NCBI RefSeq assembly: GCF_018729255.1
Contig: NZ_CP076060.1
Coordinates: 434,001 to 498,000 of the forward strand
Length of the DNA stretch: 64,000 bases
Source: Cupriavidus sp. EM10
Lineage (GTDB): Bacteria; Pseudomonadota; Gammaproteobacteria; Burkholderiales; Burkholderiaceae
Direction: 5' to 3'
The notes under the pieces were generated by a model, which did no database searches, was not told where the DNA came from, and saw only the letters and a program-made list of their open reading frames with translations. A program made the position numbers and the translations under genes. Positions 18,122 through 27,266 of the stretch are shown here, one piece after another (the first letter of the stretch is position 1; each line of letters starts with the position of its first letter).

Positions 18122-19156
18122 ATGACCCAGAAGCTTACGATTACCCGCCCCGACGACTGGCATCTGCACGTACGCGACGGCGCCGCGCTGTCGGCAGTGC
18201 TGCCCGATACCGCCCGCCAGTTCGCGCGCGCCATCATCATGCCGAACCTGAAGCCGCCCGTGACCACGGTCGAGCTGGCGCGCGCCTATCGCGACCGTAT
18301 CCTGGCCGCGCTGCCGGCCGGTGTGGCGTTCGAGCCGCTGATGACGCTGTACCTGACCGACAACCTGCCGCCCGAGGAAATCGTCGCGGCCAAGGCCAGC
18401 GGCTTCGTGCACGCGCTGAAGCTGTACCCGGCCGGCGCCACCACGAACAGCGACGCGGGCGTGACCGATATCCGCCGCTGCTACCCGACGCTGGAAGCGA
18501 TGCAGCGCGAAGGCATTCCGCTGCTGGTGCACGGCGAGGTGACCGATGGCGACATCGACATCTTCGACCGCGAAGCCGTGTTCATCGACCGCGTGATGAA
18601 GCCGCTGCGCCGCGACATGCCCGAGCTGAAGGTGGTGTTCGAGCACATCACCACGCGCGACGCGGCCCAGTACGTGGCCGAGGCCGAAGGCCCGATCGGC
18701 GCGACGATCACCGCGCACCACCTGCTGTACAACCGCAACGCCATCTTCACCGGCGGCATCCGTCCGCATTACTACTGCCTGCCGGTGCTCAAGCGCGAAG
18801 TCCACCGCGACGCACTGGTCAAGGCGGCCACGTCTGGCAGCGAGCGCTTCTTCCTGGGCACCGACAGCGCCCCGCACGCGCGCGGCCTGAAGGAGCACGC
18901 GTGCGGCTGCGCCGGCTGCTACACGGCACTGCACGCGATGGAGCTGTATGCGGAGGCGTTCGACACGGCTGGCGCGCTGGACAAGCTCGAAGCGTTTGCC
19001 AGCTTCAACGGCCCGGCTTTCTACGGGCTGCCGCGCAATACCGGCACGCTGACGCTGACGCGCGAAGACTGGGAGCTGCCGGCCGAACTGCCGTACGGCG
19101 ATACCACGCTGGTGCCGCTGCGCGCCGGCGAAACGCTGCGCTGGAAGGCCAGCTGA
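18122..19156 (+). CDS. pyrC: dihydroorotase
   Basis: A 344-residue type II dihydroorotase, third step of pyrimidine synthesis, interconverting carbamoyl-aspartate and dihydroorotate. The zinc ligands are in WHLHVRDG (H14 and H16). The lysine that is carbamylated lies in [15 protein letters not shown]. Further metal ligands lie in LLVHGEVTD and FEHITTRD, and the catalytic Asp is in [10 protein letters not shown]. The start MTQKLTI follows the glycerate kinase stop by 15 bases; a GTG four codons earlier is also open. Confidence 0.95.
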   Translation: MTQKLTITRPDDWHLHVRDGAALSAVLPDTARQFARAIIMPNLKPPVTTVELARAYRDRILAALPAGVAFEPLMTLYLTDNLPPEEIVAAKASGFVHALKLYPAGATTNSDAGVTDIRRCYPTLEAMQREGIPLLVHGEVTDGDIDIFDREAVFIDRVMKPLRRDMPELKVVFEHITTRDAAQYVAEAEGPIGATITAHHLLYNRNAIFTGGIRPHYYCLPVLKREVHRDALVKAATSGSERFFLGTDSAPHARGLKEHACGCAGCYTALHAMELYAEAFDTAGALDKLEAFASFNGPAFYGLPRNTGTLTLTREDWELPAELPYGDTTLVPLRAGETLRWKAS

Positions 19157-19161
19157 TCGGC

Positions 19162-19965
19162 TTGCTGTCCGCCATCGACTGGACGCGGCCGTGGTTCCGG
19201 CCCTTTGCGGAGATCGCCGCGTCCAACCCCGCCTTGATTGGCGGGGACCTGCGCCAGGCGCTCAACGCGCACGCGGCGCAACTGCCTGATCTACGCAATG
19301 CCCGAGGCATGCCGCTGCGGTTCGTGCCGCAGGCCAACCTGCCCGAGGGCGTGGCCTACGAGGCCCACATCGACGCCACCGGCCTCGTGCCGACGCGCGA
19401 CAATCTTCATGATGCGTTCAACGCACTCGTCTGGCTGCATTTCCCCGAGACCAAGCGCCTGCTGAACCGGCTTCAGGCCGAAGCCATTGCGCGCGACGGG
19501 GTAGGGCAGGTGCGAGGCGGCCTGCGCGACGCGGCCACGCTGTTCGACGAAAACGCGGTGATCTTCGTCAGCCAGGACGTCTCGCTGTTCGACGCGCTGC
19601 GCGGGTTTGCCTGGCGCGATCTGTTCGTGGAGCGACGCGATGCCTGGCACACCCGATGTACGGTGGTGCCGTTCGGCCATGCGCTGCTGGAAAAGCTGGT
19701 GCAGCCCTACAAGTCGGTCACCGCCCATGCCTGGTGGATTCAGGCCGCGCCCGAAGTCTCCCTCGATCAGCTGGATCGTCTGCTGGCCGGCTCGCTCGAC
19801 GCCGCCGCCGGGTCCGGTCGCCTGGCCGGCGGGCGCAGCTTCGCCCCTTTACCCGTTTTGGGCATCCCCGGCTGGTGCGATGACAATGCCGATCCGTCGT
19901 TCTACGCCGATGCCGGCGTGTTCCGCCCTGGTCGCCGCGCCACGGCCGACGCCGTCCAGGGCTGA
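19162..19965 (+). CDS. DUF3025 domain-containing protein
   Basis: A protein of about 267 residues matching the DUF3025 family of unknown function, common in beta- and gammaproteobacteria. Recognisable blocks are AIDWTRPWFRPFAEI, RDNLHDAFNALVWLHFPETK and SVTAHAWWIQAAPE. No signal peptide, membrane segment or catalytic motif is evident. There is no ATG near the expected N-terminus. I chose TTG at 19162, five bases after the pyrC stop; a CTG at 19153 overlapping that stop is also possible. It probably shares a transcript with pyrC. Confidence 0.78.
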   Translation: MLSAIDWTRPWFRPFAEIAASNPALIGGDLRQALNAHAAQLPDLRNARGMPLRFVPQANLPEGVAYEAHIDATGLVPTRDNLHDAFNALVWLHFPETKRLLNRLQAEAIARDGVGQVRGGLRDAATLFDENAVIFVSQDVSLFDALRGFAWRDLFVERRDAWHTRCTVVPFGHALLEKLVQPYKSVTAHAWWIQAAPEVSLDQLDRLLAGSLDAAAGSGRLAGGRSFAPLPVLGIPGWCDDNADPSFYADAGVFRPGRRATADAVQG

Positions 19966-19990
19966 CCGTCGCCGACTTCGGTGTTAGACT
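19962..19990 (+). promoter_or_regulatory. predicted sigma-70 promoter of rnpB
   Basis: CTGACC (-35) and TAGACT (-10) are separated by 17 bases. The -10 ends ten bases before the first base of the P1 helix, the right distance for the RNA start. The -35 overlaps the DUF3025 stop codon. Confidence 0.65.
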
Positions 19991-19999
19991 GCGGCCCGC

Positions 20000-20340
20000 A
20001 AAGCAGGCCAGACAATCGCTGCTTGCCCTCGCAAGGGGGTGAGGGGAGGAAAGTCCGGACTCCACAGGGCAGGGTGTTGGCTAACAGCCATCCACGGCAA
20101 CGTGCGGAATAGGGCCACAGAGACGAGTCTTGCCGCTGGCTTCGGCTGGCGGGAAGGGTGAAACGCGGTAACCTCCACCTGGAGCAATCCCAAATAGGCA
20201 GACGATGAAGCGGCCCGCCGAGTCTGCGGGTAGGGAGCTGGAGCCGTCCGGTAACGGCCGGCCTAGAGGAATGGTTGTCACGCGTCGTGTGCCTGCAAAG
20301 GCATGCGGCGTGCACAGAATCCGGCTTATCGGCCTGCTTT
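20000..20340 (+). ncRNA. rnpB: RNase P RNA, bacterial class A
   Basis: The catalytic RNA of RNase P, which trims the 5' leader from tRNA precursors. The ends pair to form the P1 helix: AAAGCAGGCC at 20000-20009 with GGCCTGCTTT at 20331-20340. Conserved core blocks are visible: GAGGAAAGTCCGGACTCCA, CAGGGCAGGGTG, GAAACGCGGTAACCTCC and CAGAATCCGGCTTATCGG near the 3' end. The length (about 341 bases) is usual for betaproteobacteria. Confidence 0.97.
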
Positions 20341-20355
20341 GCTCTTTCGGATACG

Positions 20356-20391
20356 ACAACGCCCGGCGCAGGGCTCTGCGCCGGGCGTTGT
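20356..20391. terminator. long hairpin between rnpB and osmC
   Basis: A perfect 16-bp stem (ACAACGCCCGGCGCAG and its complement) with a GGCT loop, 16 bases after the mature end of rnpB and 30 bases before the osmC stop. No strong T-run follows on either strand. It probably ends both convergent transcripts. Confidence 0.75.
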
Positions 20392-20421
20392 GCTTTGTGG
20401 CTGGAGGAGAGGCGTTGCCGC

Positions 20422-20844
20422 TCAGCCTTCGATGATCTCGGTCGTGTGGGTGATCTCCGCCGTCTTGGCCAGCATGATCGACGCCGAGCAGTATTTCTCG
20501 TGCGACAGCTCGATGGCGCGCTCCACCTTGGCCGGGTCCAGATTTTTGCCGGTCACCGTGAAGTGGAAGTTGATCTTAGTAAAGAACTTCGGATCGGCAT
20601 CGGCGCGTTCGGCCTCGAGCTTCACGGAGCAGCCGCGCACGTCCTGGCGGCCGCGCTTGAGGATCAGCACCACGTCATAGGCGGTGCAGCCGCCGGTGCC
20701 CAGCAACACCATTTCCATCGGGCGCGGTGCGAGGTTATTGCCGCCGCCATCCGGGGCGCCGTCCATGGCCACCAGGTGTCCGCTGCCGGTCTGGGCGATG
20801 AAGCTCATGCCTTCCGGGCCGGACCATGTCACTTTGCATTCCAT
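20422..20844 (-). CDS. OsmC family protein
   Basis: A 140-residue OsmC/Ohr-fold protein. These proteins reduce organic or lipid hydroperoxides with two reactive cysteines. Here the cysteines are C53 in GTGGCTAYDVVL and C119 in SHEKYCSAS, at the family positions. The FTVTGKNLDPAKVERAIELS segment is typical of the YhfA-like OsmC subgroup rather than Ohr. It is transcribed towards rnpB. A -10-like TATACT lies on the minus strand about 75 bases before its start. Confidence 0.9.
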   Translation of the reverse strand: MECKVTWSGPEGMSFIAQTGSGHLVAMDGAPDGGGNNLAPRPMEMVLLGTGGCTAYDVVLILKRGRQDVRGCSVKLEAERADADPKFFTKINFHFTVTGKNLDPAKVERAIELSHEKYCSASIMLAKTAEITHTTEIIEG

Positions 20845-21110
20845 TTTTTTCGTTCCTCGGTTCCTGATTGTGTTTTTCCGCTCGCGCCGACTCGCGCGGC
20901 GCTGCTTGCATTCCGCGAGTATAGGGCAATCGCCACGCGGCCTTCGCGTGCGGGATTACCCCTAAGATTCCGAAGGTTTCCTCTAGTGTGGTGCCCGCGC
21001 ACCATCTGCGCCTTTGCTTTAAGTGACTGATTTTAAAGTCAATCTGCCATTAATTCGTGGCGCTTAATGCATTCCATATTGTGGTATTGCATTTCGCAGT
21101 GCAAATTTTC

Positions 21111-21138
21111 TTGCAACTGAAAAGGCCGTATGTATAAT
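21111..21138 (+). promoter_or_regulatory. strong sigma-70 promoter of a candidate small RNA
   Basis: TTGCAA (-35) and a perfect TATAAT (-10) with 16 bases between. It is preceded by an AT-rich stretch (about 21020-21110) that could act as an UP element. No gene starts in the next 450 bases, but a strong terminator follows at 21288-21319. Confidence 0.75.
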
Positions 21139-21144
21139 TCAATC

Positions 21145-21319
21145 CATCGAACGACGGCGCTGATGAGCGCGCCAGAGTGCGAAAGCGAAAGCCGGTAACG
21201 TACCCCAATCGCTCGCCGCACCGCCCGCCCTGACCGGCCCCGTCGATCGCCCGGTGTCTCCTCCACCCTCCTCCTTTGGTGGATTCAAACCCAAGTCCAA
21301 TACGACTTGGGTTTTTTTT
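21145..21319 (+). ncRNA. candidate small RNA with an anti-Shine-Dalgarno hairpin loop
   Basis: A predicted transcript of about 175 bases from the promoter at 21111-21138 to a rho-independent terminator. Near its 3' end a 6-bp stem (21262-21267 with 21278-21283, TCCACC/GGTGGA) holds the ten-base loop CTCCTCCTTT. The loop contains CCUCCUUU, the 3' tail of betaproteobacterial 16S rRNA, so it could pair with Shine-Dalgarno sites. No convincing reading frame is present. The rest of the 749-base gap (20845-21593) holds an AT-rich segment before this promoter and the rplM promoter and leader after it. The alternative is an attenuated leader of rplM. Confidence 0.6.
21288..21319 (+). terminator. rho-independent terminator of the candidate small RNA
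   Basis: A perfect 10-bp stem (AACCCAAGTC with GACTTGGGTT), a six-base loop and eight Ts. Confidence 0.93.
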
Positions 21320-21414
21320 CGCCGATTACAAGGGCTGCGGGTGGCCGCGTGCAGCGGATGGAGCACTTCGCCGGCCGGCATCCTCGTCGGCTTGACGAAA
21401 AGCCGCAACTTTGC

Positions 21415-21444
21415 TTGTGCGATCGCTCGAACGCCCAGTATAAT
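21415..21444 (+). promoter_or_regulatory. predicted promoter of rplM-rpsI
   Basis: TTGTGC and a perfect TATAAT with 18 bases between. They lie 150 bases before the rplM start, giving a leader of about 140 bases in which autoregulation by L13 could act; no leader structure is clear to me. Confidence 0.6.
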
Positions 21445-21593
21445 CGTCGGCTTTCCGGTCATTGCCCCCGGAAAAAGAATCAGGGAGAGCCTGCAGATAC
21501 AAGCAGGAAGGCCAGGTCCCAAGGGCCGGCCGCTGACAGGACGCTAAAACGGCGACCGTCATCTCGGGCATTTTTCAAAATCAGGAAAAAATC

Positions 21594-22022
21594 ATGAAGA
21601 CCTTTTCCGCCAAGCCTGCAGAGGTAAAGCGCGACTGGTACGTGATTGACGCGACGGACAAGGTCCTCGGCCGTGTTGCCAGCGAAGTGGCACGCCGACT
21701 GCGCGGCAAGCACAAGCCGGAATTCACTCCTCACGTCGACACCGGTGATTTCATCATCATCGTCAATGCAGCCAAACTGCGCGTGACGGGTACCAAGGAA
21801 CAGGACAAGAAGTACTACCGCCATTCGGGTTACCCGGGCGGTATCTACGAAACGACGTTCGGCAAGATGCAGCAGCGTTTCCCGGGCCGTGCCCTGGAAA
21901 AGGCTGTTAAGGGCATGCTGCCGAAGGGTCCGCTGGGCTACGCGATGATCAAGAAGCTGAAGGTTTATGCCGAAGGCGAACATCCGCATGGCGCACAGCA
22001 GCCCAAGGTGCTGGATATCTAA
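21594..22022 (+). CDS. rplM: 50S ribosomal protein L13
   Basis: A 142-residue large-subunit protein that acts early in 50S assembly. The N-terminus [20 protein letters not shown] and the blocks [20 protein letters not shown] and YRHSGYPGG are those of L13. It is full length. The rpsI gene follows 12 bases downstream, the conserved L13-S9 operon. AGGAAAAAA precedes the start. Confidence 0.98.
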   Translation: MKTFSAKPAEVKRDWYVIDATDKVLGRVASEVARRLRGKHKPEFTPHVDTGDFIIIVNAAKLRVTGTKEQDKKYYRHSGYPGGIYETTFGKMQQRFPGRALEKAVKGMLPKGPLGYAMIKKLKVYAEGEHPHGAQQPKVLDI

Positions 22023-22034
22023 GGGGGCCAATCC

Positions 22035-22427
22035 ATGATCGGTAACTGGAATTACGGTACTGGCCGCCGCAAGAGCGCCGTGGCTCGTGTCTTCATCAAG
22101 TCGGGCAAGGGCGACATCGTCGTCAATGGCAAGCCCATCAACGAGTACTTCGCTCGCGAAACCTCGCTGATGATCGTGCGCCAGCCGCTGGAACTGACCG
22201 CTAACGCCGAAACGTTCGACATCAAGGTCAACGTGACCGGTGGTGGTGAAACCGGCCAGGCCGGTGCTGTTCGCCACGGCATCACCCGCGCCCTGATCGA
22301 CTACGATGCAACGCTGAAGTCGGCCCTGTCGAAGGCTGGCTACGTTACGCGTGACGCTCGTGAAGTCGAACGTAAGAAGGTCGGTCTGCACAAGGCACGT
22401 CGCCGGAAGCAGTTCTCGAAGCGTTAA
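22035..22427 (+). CDS. rpsI: 30S ribosomal protein S9
   Basis: A 130-residue small-subunit protein. The start [19 protein letters not shown] and the basic tail ending RRRKQFSKR, which reaches the P-site tRNA, are characteristic. It is the second gene of the rplM-rpsI operon, followed by a strong terminator. Confidence 0.98.
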   Translation: MIGNWNYGTGRRKSAVARVFIKSGKGDIVVNGKPINEYFARETSLMIVRQPLELTANAETFDIKVNVTGGGETGQAGAVRHGITRALIDYDATLKSALSKAGYVTRDAREVERKKVGLHKARRRKQFSKR

Positions 22428-22472
22428 TTCGCTGTTGCCCGGGTCTGGCTTCGCCGGATCTGGCAACCCGAA

Positions 22473-22504
22473 AAAACCGCACGATTCGTCGTGCGGTTTT
22501 TTTT
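22473..22504 (+). terminator. rho-independent terminator of rplM-rpsI
   Basis: A 12-bp stem (AAAACCGCACGA and complement) with a TTCG tetraloop and an eight-base T-run, 45 bases after the rpsI stop. The A-rich 5' arm means it could also work in the other direction. Confidence 0.95.
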
Positions 22505-22677
22505 CGCCTGTCGATCAAGCGATCGGCACGCAAGACTGTCGCAGTACTGATGCACACTTGCCATTTCTTACACTTTTCATTCGCGCAATGTCCACCCGGC
22601 GATACAATCACGGGCCTGCGGATGGGGGGTAGACGGGGATAGACGATGACTCAGGGGTTTTCGGGCCAGATGCTGCG

Positions 22678-23433
22678 ATGGGTGTGAAGTACCGCCCGTT
22701 GCGGCCGCGTAGCAAGCCGCGCGCGGGACGGGCGATTGTCCGGACGCACCGGCCGTGGCGCGCCTGGTTGCTCGTAGGCGTACTGGCAAGTGTTGTCGGA
22801 GCGGTGGCGGGCGTGTCCGGGTTTGAGGTCGGGCGCCATTCGGCCGCGCCGCATGGGGTCGGCGCCGATCTGGCCTCGGCCCATGAAGAGCTAGGCCGGC
22901 GGCTCGCCGAGGTATCCGCCGAGCGCGACAGCTTGCGGCAGAGTGCCAATACCGCCGAGGCACAGTTGCAGATGGCACGCACCGCGCAGGCGCACATGGC
23001 CGAGCAGGTCAAGGCGGCCGAGGCCGAAGTGGCGCAGCTGAAGGAGGACCTGGGATTCTTCGAGTCCTTGCTGCCGGCGACCGCCGACACGTCGGGCATT
23101 CACGTGCGCAGCTTCCGCGTGGCGCTGGATGAAGCGCAGCCGCGTGCCTTGCACTACCGGTTGCTCGTCATGCAAGGCGGATCGAAGGCCTTCGTCGCCC
23201 AGCCCGAGTTCAGGGGTGAAGTGCAGTTCACAATTTCGGGTAATCGGCATGGCAAGCCGTTAACGTTGGTGTTGCCGCAGTCGGGCGATGCGCCGCTGCC
23301 GGCAGTCCGGCTGACGCATTACCAACGCATCGAGGGCGACCTGGCGATTCCGCAGGACGCCGAAGTCCGCGCCGTATCGGTCCGCATCGTCCAGAACGGG
23401 CAGGTCCGGACGACGCAGACCGCAACGCCGTAG
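22678..23433 (+). CDS. membrane-anchored coiled-coil protein (DUF6776-like)
   Basis: A 251-residue protein of unknown function. A basic N-terminus of about 27 residues (many Arg/Lys) is followed by one membrane span near residues 28-48 (WLLVGVLASVVGAVAGVSGF). Residues 60-125 form a heptad-rich coiled coil (ELGRRLAEVSAERDSLRQSA onwards), and a C-terminal beta-rich domain follows (RSFRVALDE, YRLLVMQGG, FTISGN). Topology predicts the coiled coil and the last domain in the periplasm. The gene is 23 bases before a bactofilin gene and probably cotranscribed, so it may be a membrane partner of that cytoskeletal polymer. Confidence 0.75.
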   Translation: MGVKYRPLRPRSKPRAGRAIVRTHRPWRAWLLVGVLASVVGAVAGVSGFEVGRHSAAPHGVGADLASAHEELGRRLAEVSAERDSLRQSANTAEAQLQMARTAQAHMAEQVKAAEAEVAQLKEDLGFFESLLPATADTSGIHVRSFRVALDEAQPRALHYRLLVMQGGSKAFVAQPEFRGEVQFTISGNRHGKPLTLVLPQSGDAPLPAVRLTHYQRIEGDLAIPQDAEVRAVSVRIVQNGQVRTTQTATP

Positions 23434-23456
23434 TTCGCGCAAAGAGGGAGTACAAC

Positions 23457-23944
23457 ATGCTGTTTTCGAAGAAGAAGGGTCTGTCCATCGACACGCTGGT
23501 CGGGCAGGATGCCGCCATCGAAGGCGATGTGACCTTTTCCGGGGATTGCGTCTGGACGGCCGCGTGCGCGGCAATGTCGTGGCCGCCGAAGGCAAATCGA
23601 GCATGCTCGTGATCAGCGAGAAAGGCGTGGTCGAAGGCGAAGTACGCGTGGATCATCTGATCCTGAACGGCACGGTGACGGGCCCGGTCCACGCGGCCGA
23701 GTTGCTGGAGCTGCAACCGCATGCCCGTGTCTACGGCGAAGTGCGTTATGCGGCGCTTGAAATGCATCAGGGTGCCATCGTCGAAGGCCGGCTGGTGCCG
23801 CTGGTGCAGGCAGAAATCCGCGCCCTGCCGAACCATGTGCCGCCCGCCGAGGTCAAGGAAGAACAGGCCGAAGGTGTGGAAGCACAGCCCGAAGCCAGCA
23901 AGGTCGAGGACAAGACGCCCGACGGTGCGGGCGTTCCCGCCTGA
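23457..23944 (+). CDS. bactofilin (apparent frameshift)
   Basis: A bactofilin of about 162 residues after restoring one base. Bactofilins are beta-helical proteins that polymerise without nucleotide and organise cell-wall enzymes at the membrane. The N-terminal part reads KKKGLSIDTLVGQDAAIEGD. The frame breaks at TFSG, where the G-run at 23541-23544 has four Gs; five would give GLRLDGRVRGNVVAAEGKS. The repeat pattern (EKGVVEGEVRVDHLILNGTV, GPVHAAELLEL, YGEVRYAALEMHQGAIVEG) is the beta-helix. An acidic tail follows. The break is most likely a sequencing error. Confidence 0.87.
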
Positions 23945-24052
23945 GCGGGCGGAAGTGACCCATGCGGCCAGAGCCCCTTGAAAACACAGGGCTTCGGCAC
24001 GATTTGTGAGTAGCGCTTAGAATACGGGCGTGTCTAACCAGGAGAATTCCCC

Positions 24053-24421
24053 ATGAACGCAGTCGCAGAGGCACCTGTTACCGAGGAAATGCCGGCACCG
24101 TTCGTCTTTACCGACAGCGCCGCCGACAAGGTCAAGCAGCTGATCGAGGAAGAGGGCAATGCCGAGCTGAAGCTGCGCGTGTTCGTGCAGGGCGGCGGTT
24201 GCTCCGGATTCCAGTACGGCTTCACGTTCGATGAAGACGTCAACGAAGACGACACGACGCTGGTCAAGAACGGCGTCACCCTGTTGATCGACTCGATGAG
24301 CTACCAGTACCTGGTTGGCGCCGAGATCGACTACAAGGAAGACATCAACGGCGCACAGTTCGTGATCAAGAACCCGAATGCCTCGACCACCTGCGGTTGC
24401 GGCTCGTCGTTCTCGGTCTGA
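24053..24421 (+). CDS. erpA: iron-sulfur cluster insertion protein ErpA
   Basis: A 122-residue A-type iron-sulfur carrier that passes clusters to target enzymes, including isoprenoid-synthesis proteins. The three cluster-binding cysteines are visible: C50 in [11 protein letters not shown], and C114 and C116 in [11 protein letters not shown]. Length and C-terminus match ErpA rather than IscA, and there is no isc operon around it. It is followed by a terminator. Confidence 0.95.
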   Translation: MNAVAEAPVTEEMPAPFVFTDSAADKVKQLIEEEGNAELKLRVFVQGGGCSGFQYGFTFDEDVNEDDTTLVKNGVTLLIDSMSYQYLVGAEIDYKEDINGAQFVIKNPNASTTCGCGSSFSV

Positions 24422-24440
24422 GCGTTTCGACCTCGCCAAG

Positions 24441-24468
24441 AAAAAGCGCACCGCCCGGTGCGCTTTTT
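24441..24468 (+). terminator. terminator between erpA and anmK
   Basis: A 12-bp stem (AAAAAGCGCACC and complement) with a four-base loop and a T-run. The A-rich arm makes it usable in both directions, for erpA and for the convergent anmK. Confidence 0.92.
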
Positions 24469-24496
24469 TCATTCCCTCAGCCGCTCCAATCGCACC

Positions 24497-25636
24497 TCAG
24501 CGCGGATAGACCGCCCCCAGCACGCGCGGCCCCGCCGCGCCGGTGACCGTCGGCACGTTGCCTGGCGCCCGGCGAACACACTGGCGCGCCAGCCAGGCGA
24601 AGGCGAGGGCTTCCACCTGCGATACGGGCACGCCGAAGTCATCGGTGGTCTGAACCGTGACCCCGGGCAGCAGCTTGCCCAGTGTCTCCATCAGGTAGTC
24701 ATTGCGCGCGCCGCCGCCGCAGACGATCAGGCGTTGCGCGTTGCTGGCGTGCGCACGGACGTCCTGCGCGATGGCCGTGGCGGTCAGCGTGGCCAGTGTC
24801 GCCTGCACATCGGCGGGTGCGATCTGCCGGGGCAGGCTGTCGAGCACCGCCTGCAGCCATTCCGGATGGAACAGGTCACGGCCCGTGCTTTTGGGCGGCG
24901 GCGCGCGGAAGTAGGGCTCCGCCAGCAGGCGGGCCAGCAGGTCCGCGTCGACGCTGCCGCTGGCACCCCATGCGCCGCGATCGTCGAAGGACTGGCCGTG
25001 ATGATGCTGCACCCAGTGGTCGAGCAGCGCGTTGCCGGGGCCGCAGTCGAAGCCGGTCACCGGGCGGCCCGAATGAGCCGCCGGCAGGATGCTGATATTG
25101 GAGATACCGCCGATATTGCAGACCACGCGCGTTTCGTCGCGCGCGCCAAACAGCGCCGCGTGGACGGCCGGCACCAGCGGCGCGCCCTGGCCGCCCGCCG
25201 CGATATCGCGGCTGCGGAAGTCGGCCACCACGTCGATATCGGCCAGTTCGGCCAGCAGCGCCGGATGCTGGGTCTGCCGCGTATAGCCGATTCCGTCATA
25301 CAGGCCGGGGCGGTGCCGGATGGTCTGCCCGTGCGCGCCGATCGCGGTTACGTGTCCGGGCGCGACATCGGCCAGGCGTAGCAATTCGGCCACGCATTCG
25401 GCGTAGACGCGCGCCAGCCCGTTGGCGGCCAAGGCCTCGCGATGGATCTCGTCCTCGCCGGGCTGCTGCAGCGCGCCGAATGCCTGGCGCAAGGCCGGGG
25501 GAAATGGCGCGTGCGCGGCGGCCAGCACTGCGGGCTGGGCGCCGGAAAAATCCACCAGCACGCCATCCGCGCCGTCCATGCTGGTGCCCGACATCAGGCC
25601 GATATAGCAGTCGCTGGGTGCCGGGGACATGGGCAT
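24497..25636 (-). CDS. anmK: anhydro-N-acetylmuramic acid kinase
   Basis: A 379-residue kinase that opens and phosphorylates anhydro-MurNAc, giving MurNAc-6-phosphate in peptidoglycan recycling. The ATP-binding motif [15 protein letters not shown] is at the N-terminus. [11 protein letters not shown] (catalytic Asp region), [10 protein letters not shown] and [12 protein letters not shown] follow. I took the ATG at MPMSPAPSD; a start two codons later is equally possible. It is eight bases downstream of the M23 endopeptidase gene, so synthesis of wall cutter and recycler is probably linked. Confidence 0.93.
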   Translation of the reverse strand: MPMSPAPSDCYIGLMSGTSMDGADGVLVDFSGAQPAVLAAAHAPFPPALRQAFGALQQPGEDEIHREALAANGLARVYAECVAELLRLADVAPGHVTAIGAHGQTIRHRPGLYDGIGYTRQTQHPALLAELADIDVVADFRSRDIAAGGQGAPLVPAVHAALFGARDETRVVCNIGGISNISILPAAHSGRPVTGFDCGPGNALLDHWVQHHHGQSFDDRGAWGASGSVDADLLARLLAEPYFRAPPPKSTGRDLFHPEWLQAVLDSLPRQIAPADVQATLATLTATAIAQDVRAHASNAQRLIVCGGGARNDYLMETLGKLLPGVTVQTTDDFGVPVSQVEALAFAWLARQCVRRAPGNVPTVTGAAGPRVLGAVYPR

Positions 25637-25644
25637 GGAAGGGG

Positions 25645-27042
25645 TCAGTTGCTGGCGGTCAGGACGTTGTAGGTGCGCAGCATGTTGATGCGGCTCAGCA
25701 TGGCGCTCGTGTAGGTCAGGAATTCCGAGCGCGACTTGCCGGTGAGCGTCGGCGCTTCCATCAGCGTCGTCGTCAGCGGGTTCTGCGGCACGTCGTTGTA
25801 GCGGAACTCGTAGTGCAGGTGCGGCCCGGTGGCCCAGCCCGTCGACCCCACATAGCCGATCACCTGGCCCTGGCTTACGTGCTGGCCTTCGCGGATGCCC
25901 GCAAAGCCGGACAGGTGGGCGTAATACGTCGAATACCCGCCCGCATGCTGCAGCACGATGATGTTGCCGTAGCCGTTCTGCTGGCCCACGAAGTCGACCG
26001 TGCCTTCGCCCGACGCCAGCACCTTGGTGCCCTGCGGCGCGGCGAAATCCACGCCCTTGTGCTGGGCCCACTGGTGATGCAGCGGGTGGTCGCGGCCGCC
26101 GAATCCGGACGACACGCGCGAAAACTCCACCGGCGAACGCAGGAACGGGCGCTTCATGCTGCGGCCGTCGAACGTGTAGTAGGCGCCGGGCTCGCCATCC
26201 TCCGGGGAATACCAGAGTGCCTGGTACAGAGTGTTGCGGTTGATCAGCTCGATCGCCACGACGCGGCCATTGCGCACGAACGCGCCGTCGCGGAAGCCGG
26301 CTTCGTAGACGATGCGGAAGCGGTCGCCGCGTGCGATGTCGTGGTGGAAGTCGATCACGCCCGAGAAGATCGAGATCATCTGGCTGACCACTTCGTCGGG
26401 CACCTTGGCGGCGTCCATCGACTTGAAGAAGCCGGCGGCGTCGATGGCGCCCGACGCCATTTCGTAGTGCAGGTCGTTGTCCACCGTGGCGATGCGCGCC
26501 TTGTACGTGTAGTCGCCGCCTTCTTTGGCAGGGGCTACGCGCTCGATCACCAGTTCGCGCGACGCGGCGGCGTCGCCGCCCAGGTTGGCCTGCAGCGACA
26601 CCAGCAGGTTGCTGTTGTCGATCTCGGCCTGCACGGTCTGGCCCGGGTTCAGGTTGAACAGGCCACGGGCGGTTGGATTCTTGAGGATAAATGCCTGGGC
26701 GTCGGGATCTTCCACGCCAAGGCGGCGCAGCAGCGAGGCAATGGTATCGCCACGCTGCATGCGTTCCTGGCGCACGTAGACGCTGTCGGCATCGACTTCG
26801 GTCAACTGTTCGAGTTGCTCGCGCACGTCGGGCATGCGCAGCGGCTGCAGCACGCGCGGGGCGAGCGGATCGTCGTAGGCGTTGCGGGGGGCAACGCCCA
26901 TTGCAGCCGCCATGCCAAGCGTGAAGACCGTGCCGACGGCAACGGTCAACTGCTTGCGGCGGCGCGTATGCTGGGGATTCGTAGGGTCAACAAGGACCAC
27001 CAGCTCACGCGCGAAAACTTCGCGGAGACTAGACCACATCAC
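25645..27042 (-). CDS. M23 family peptidoglycan endopeptidase, MepM-like
   Basis: A 465-residue murein DD-endopeptidase of the MepM type. A cytoplasmic N-terminus and one membrane span (near residues 33-49, [17 protein letters not shown]) are followed by an OapA/LysM-like region ([16 protein letters not shown]). The C-terminal LytM domain has zinc ligands H328 and D332 in HKGVDFAA and H410 in GPHLHYEF. It opens D-Ala-mDAP crosslinks so new wall can be inserted. It is divergent from tyrS and upstream of anmK. The bactofilin gene is about 1.7 kb away. Confidence 0.93.
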   Translation of the reverse strand: MMWSSLREVFARELVVLVDPTNPQHTRRRKQLTVAVGTVFTLGMAAAMGVAPRNAYDDPLAPRVLQPLRMPDVREQLEQLTEVDADSVYVRQERMQRGDTIASLLRRLGVEDPDAQAFILKNPTARGLFNLNPGQTVQAEIDNSNLLVSLQANLGGDAAASRELVIERVAPAKEGGDYTYKARIATVDNDLHYEMASGAIDAAGFFKSMDAAKVPDEVVSQMISIFSGVIDFHHDIARGDRFRIVYEAGFRDGAFVRNGRVVAIELINRNTLYQALWYSPEDGEPGAYYTFDGRSMKRPFLRSPVEFSRVSSGFGGRDHPLHHQWAQHKGVDFAAPQGTKVLASGEGTVDFVGQQNGYGNIIVLQHAGGYSTYYAHLSGFAGIREGQHVSQGQVIGYVGSTGWATGPHLHYEFRYNDVPQNPLTTTLMEAPTLTGKSRSEFLTYTSAMLSRINMLRTYNVLTASN

Positions 27043-27266
27043 GTAGAATTCAAGCTTTCGGTATTGCCAGGGCCGCTGCCGCGACGATATCTCTCGTCTG
27101 CCTTCCTCCCCGAGGTGCGGTGCGGGCGTTGTCTGATTCCGCCTGGAACGGCGATGCGCCGATAGGCGGGGCCGACGGGAGACCCGTCTGGCACGAAGCG
27201 CGGATTATACCAGAATGGCTCCGGCCGTCCGTCGTAATTTCCTTATAGATTTCAAAGACTTACGTC

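Noticed and set aside
16556..18934. A 792-codon antisense frame over ttuD and pyrC
   Set aside because: Shadow of two well-recognised sense genes; composition is that of complement frames.
21278..21302. TGGTGGATTCAAACCC as the T-arm of a tRNA
   Set aside because: The bases form a different hairpin and a terminator stem. No acceptor, D or anticodon arm can be drawn.
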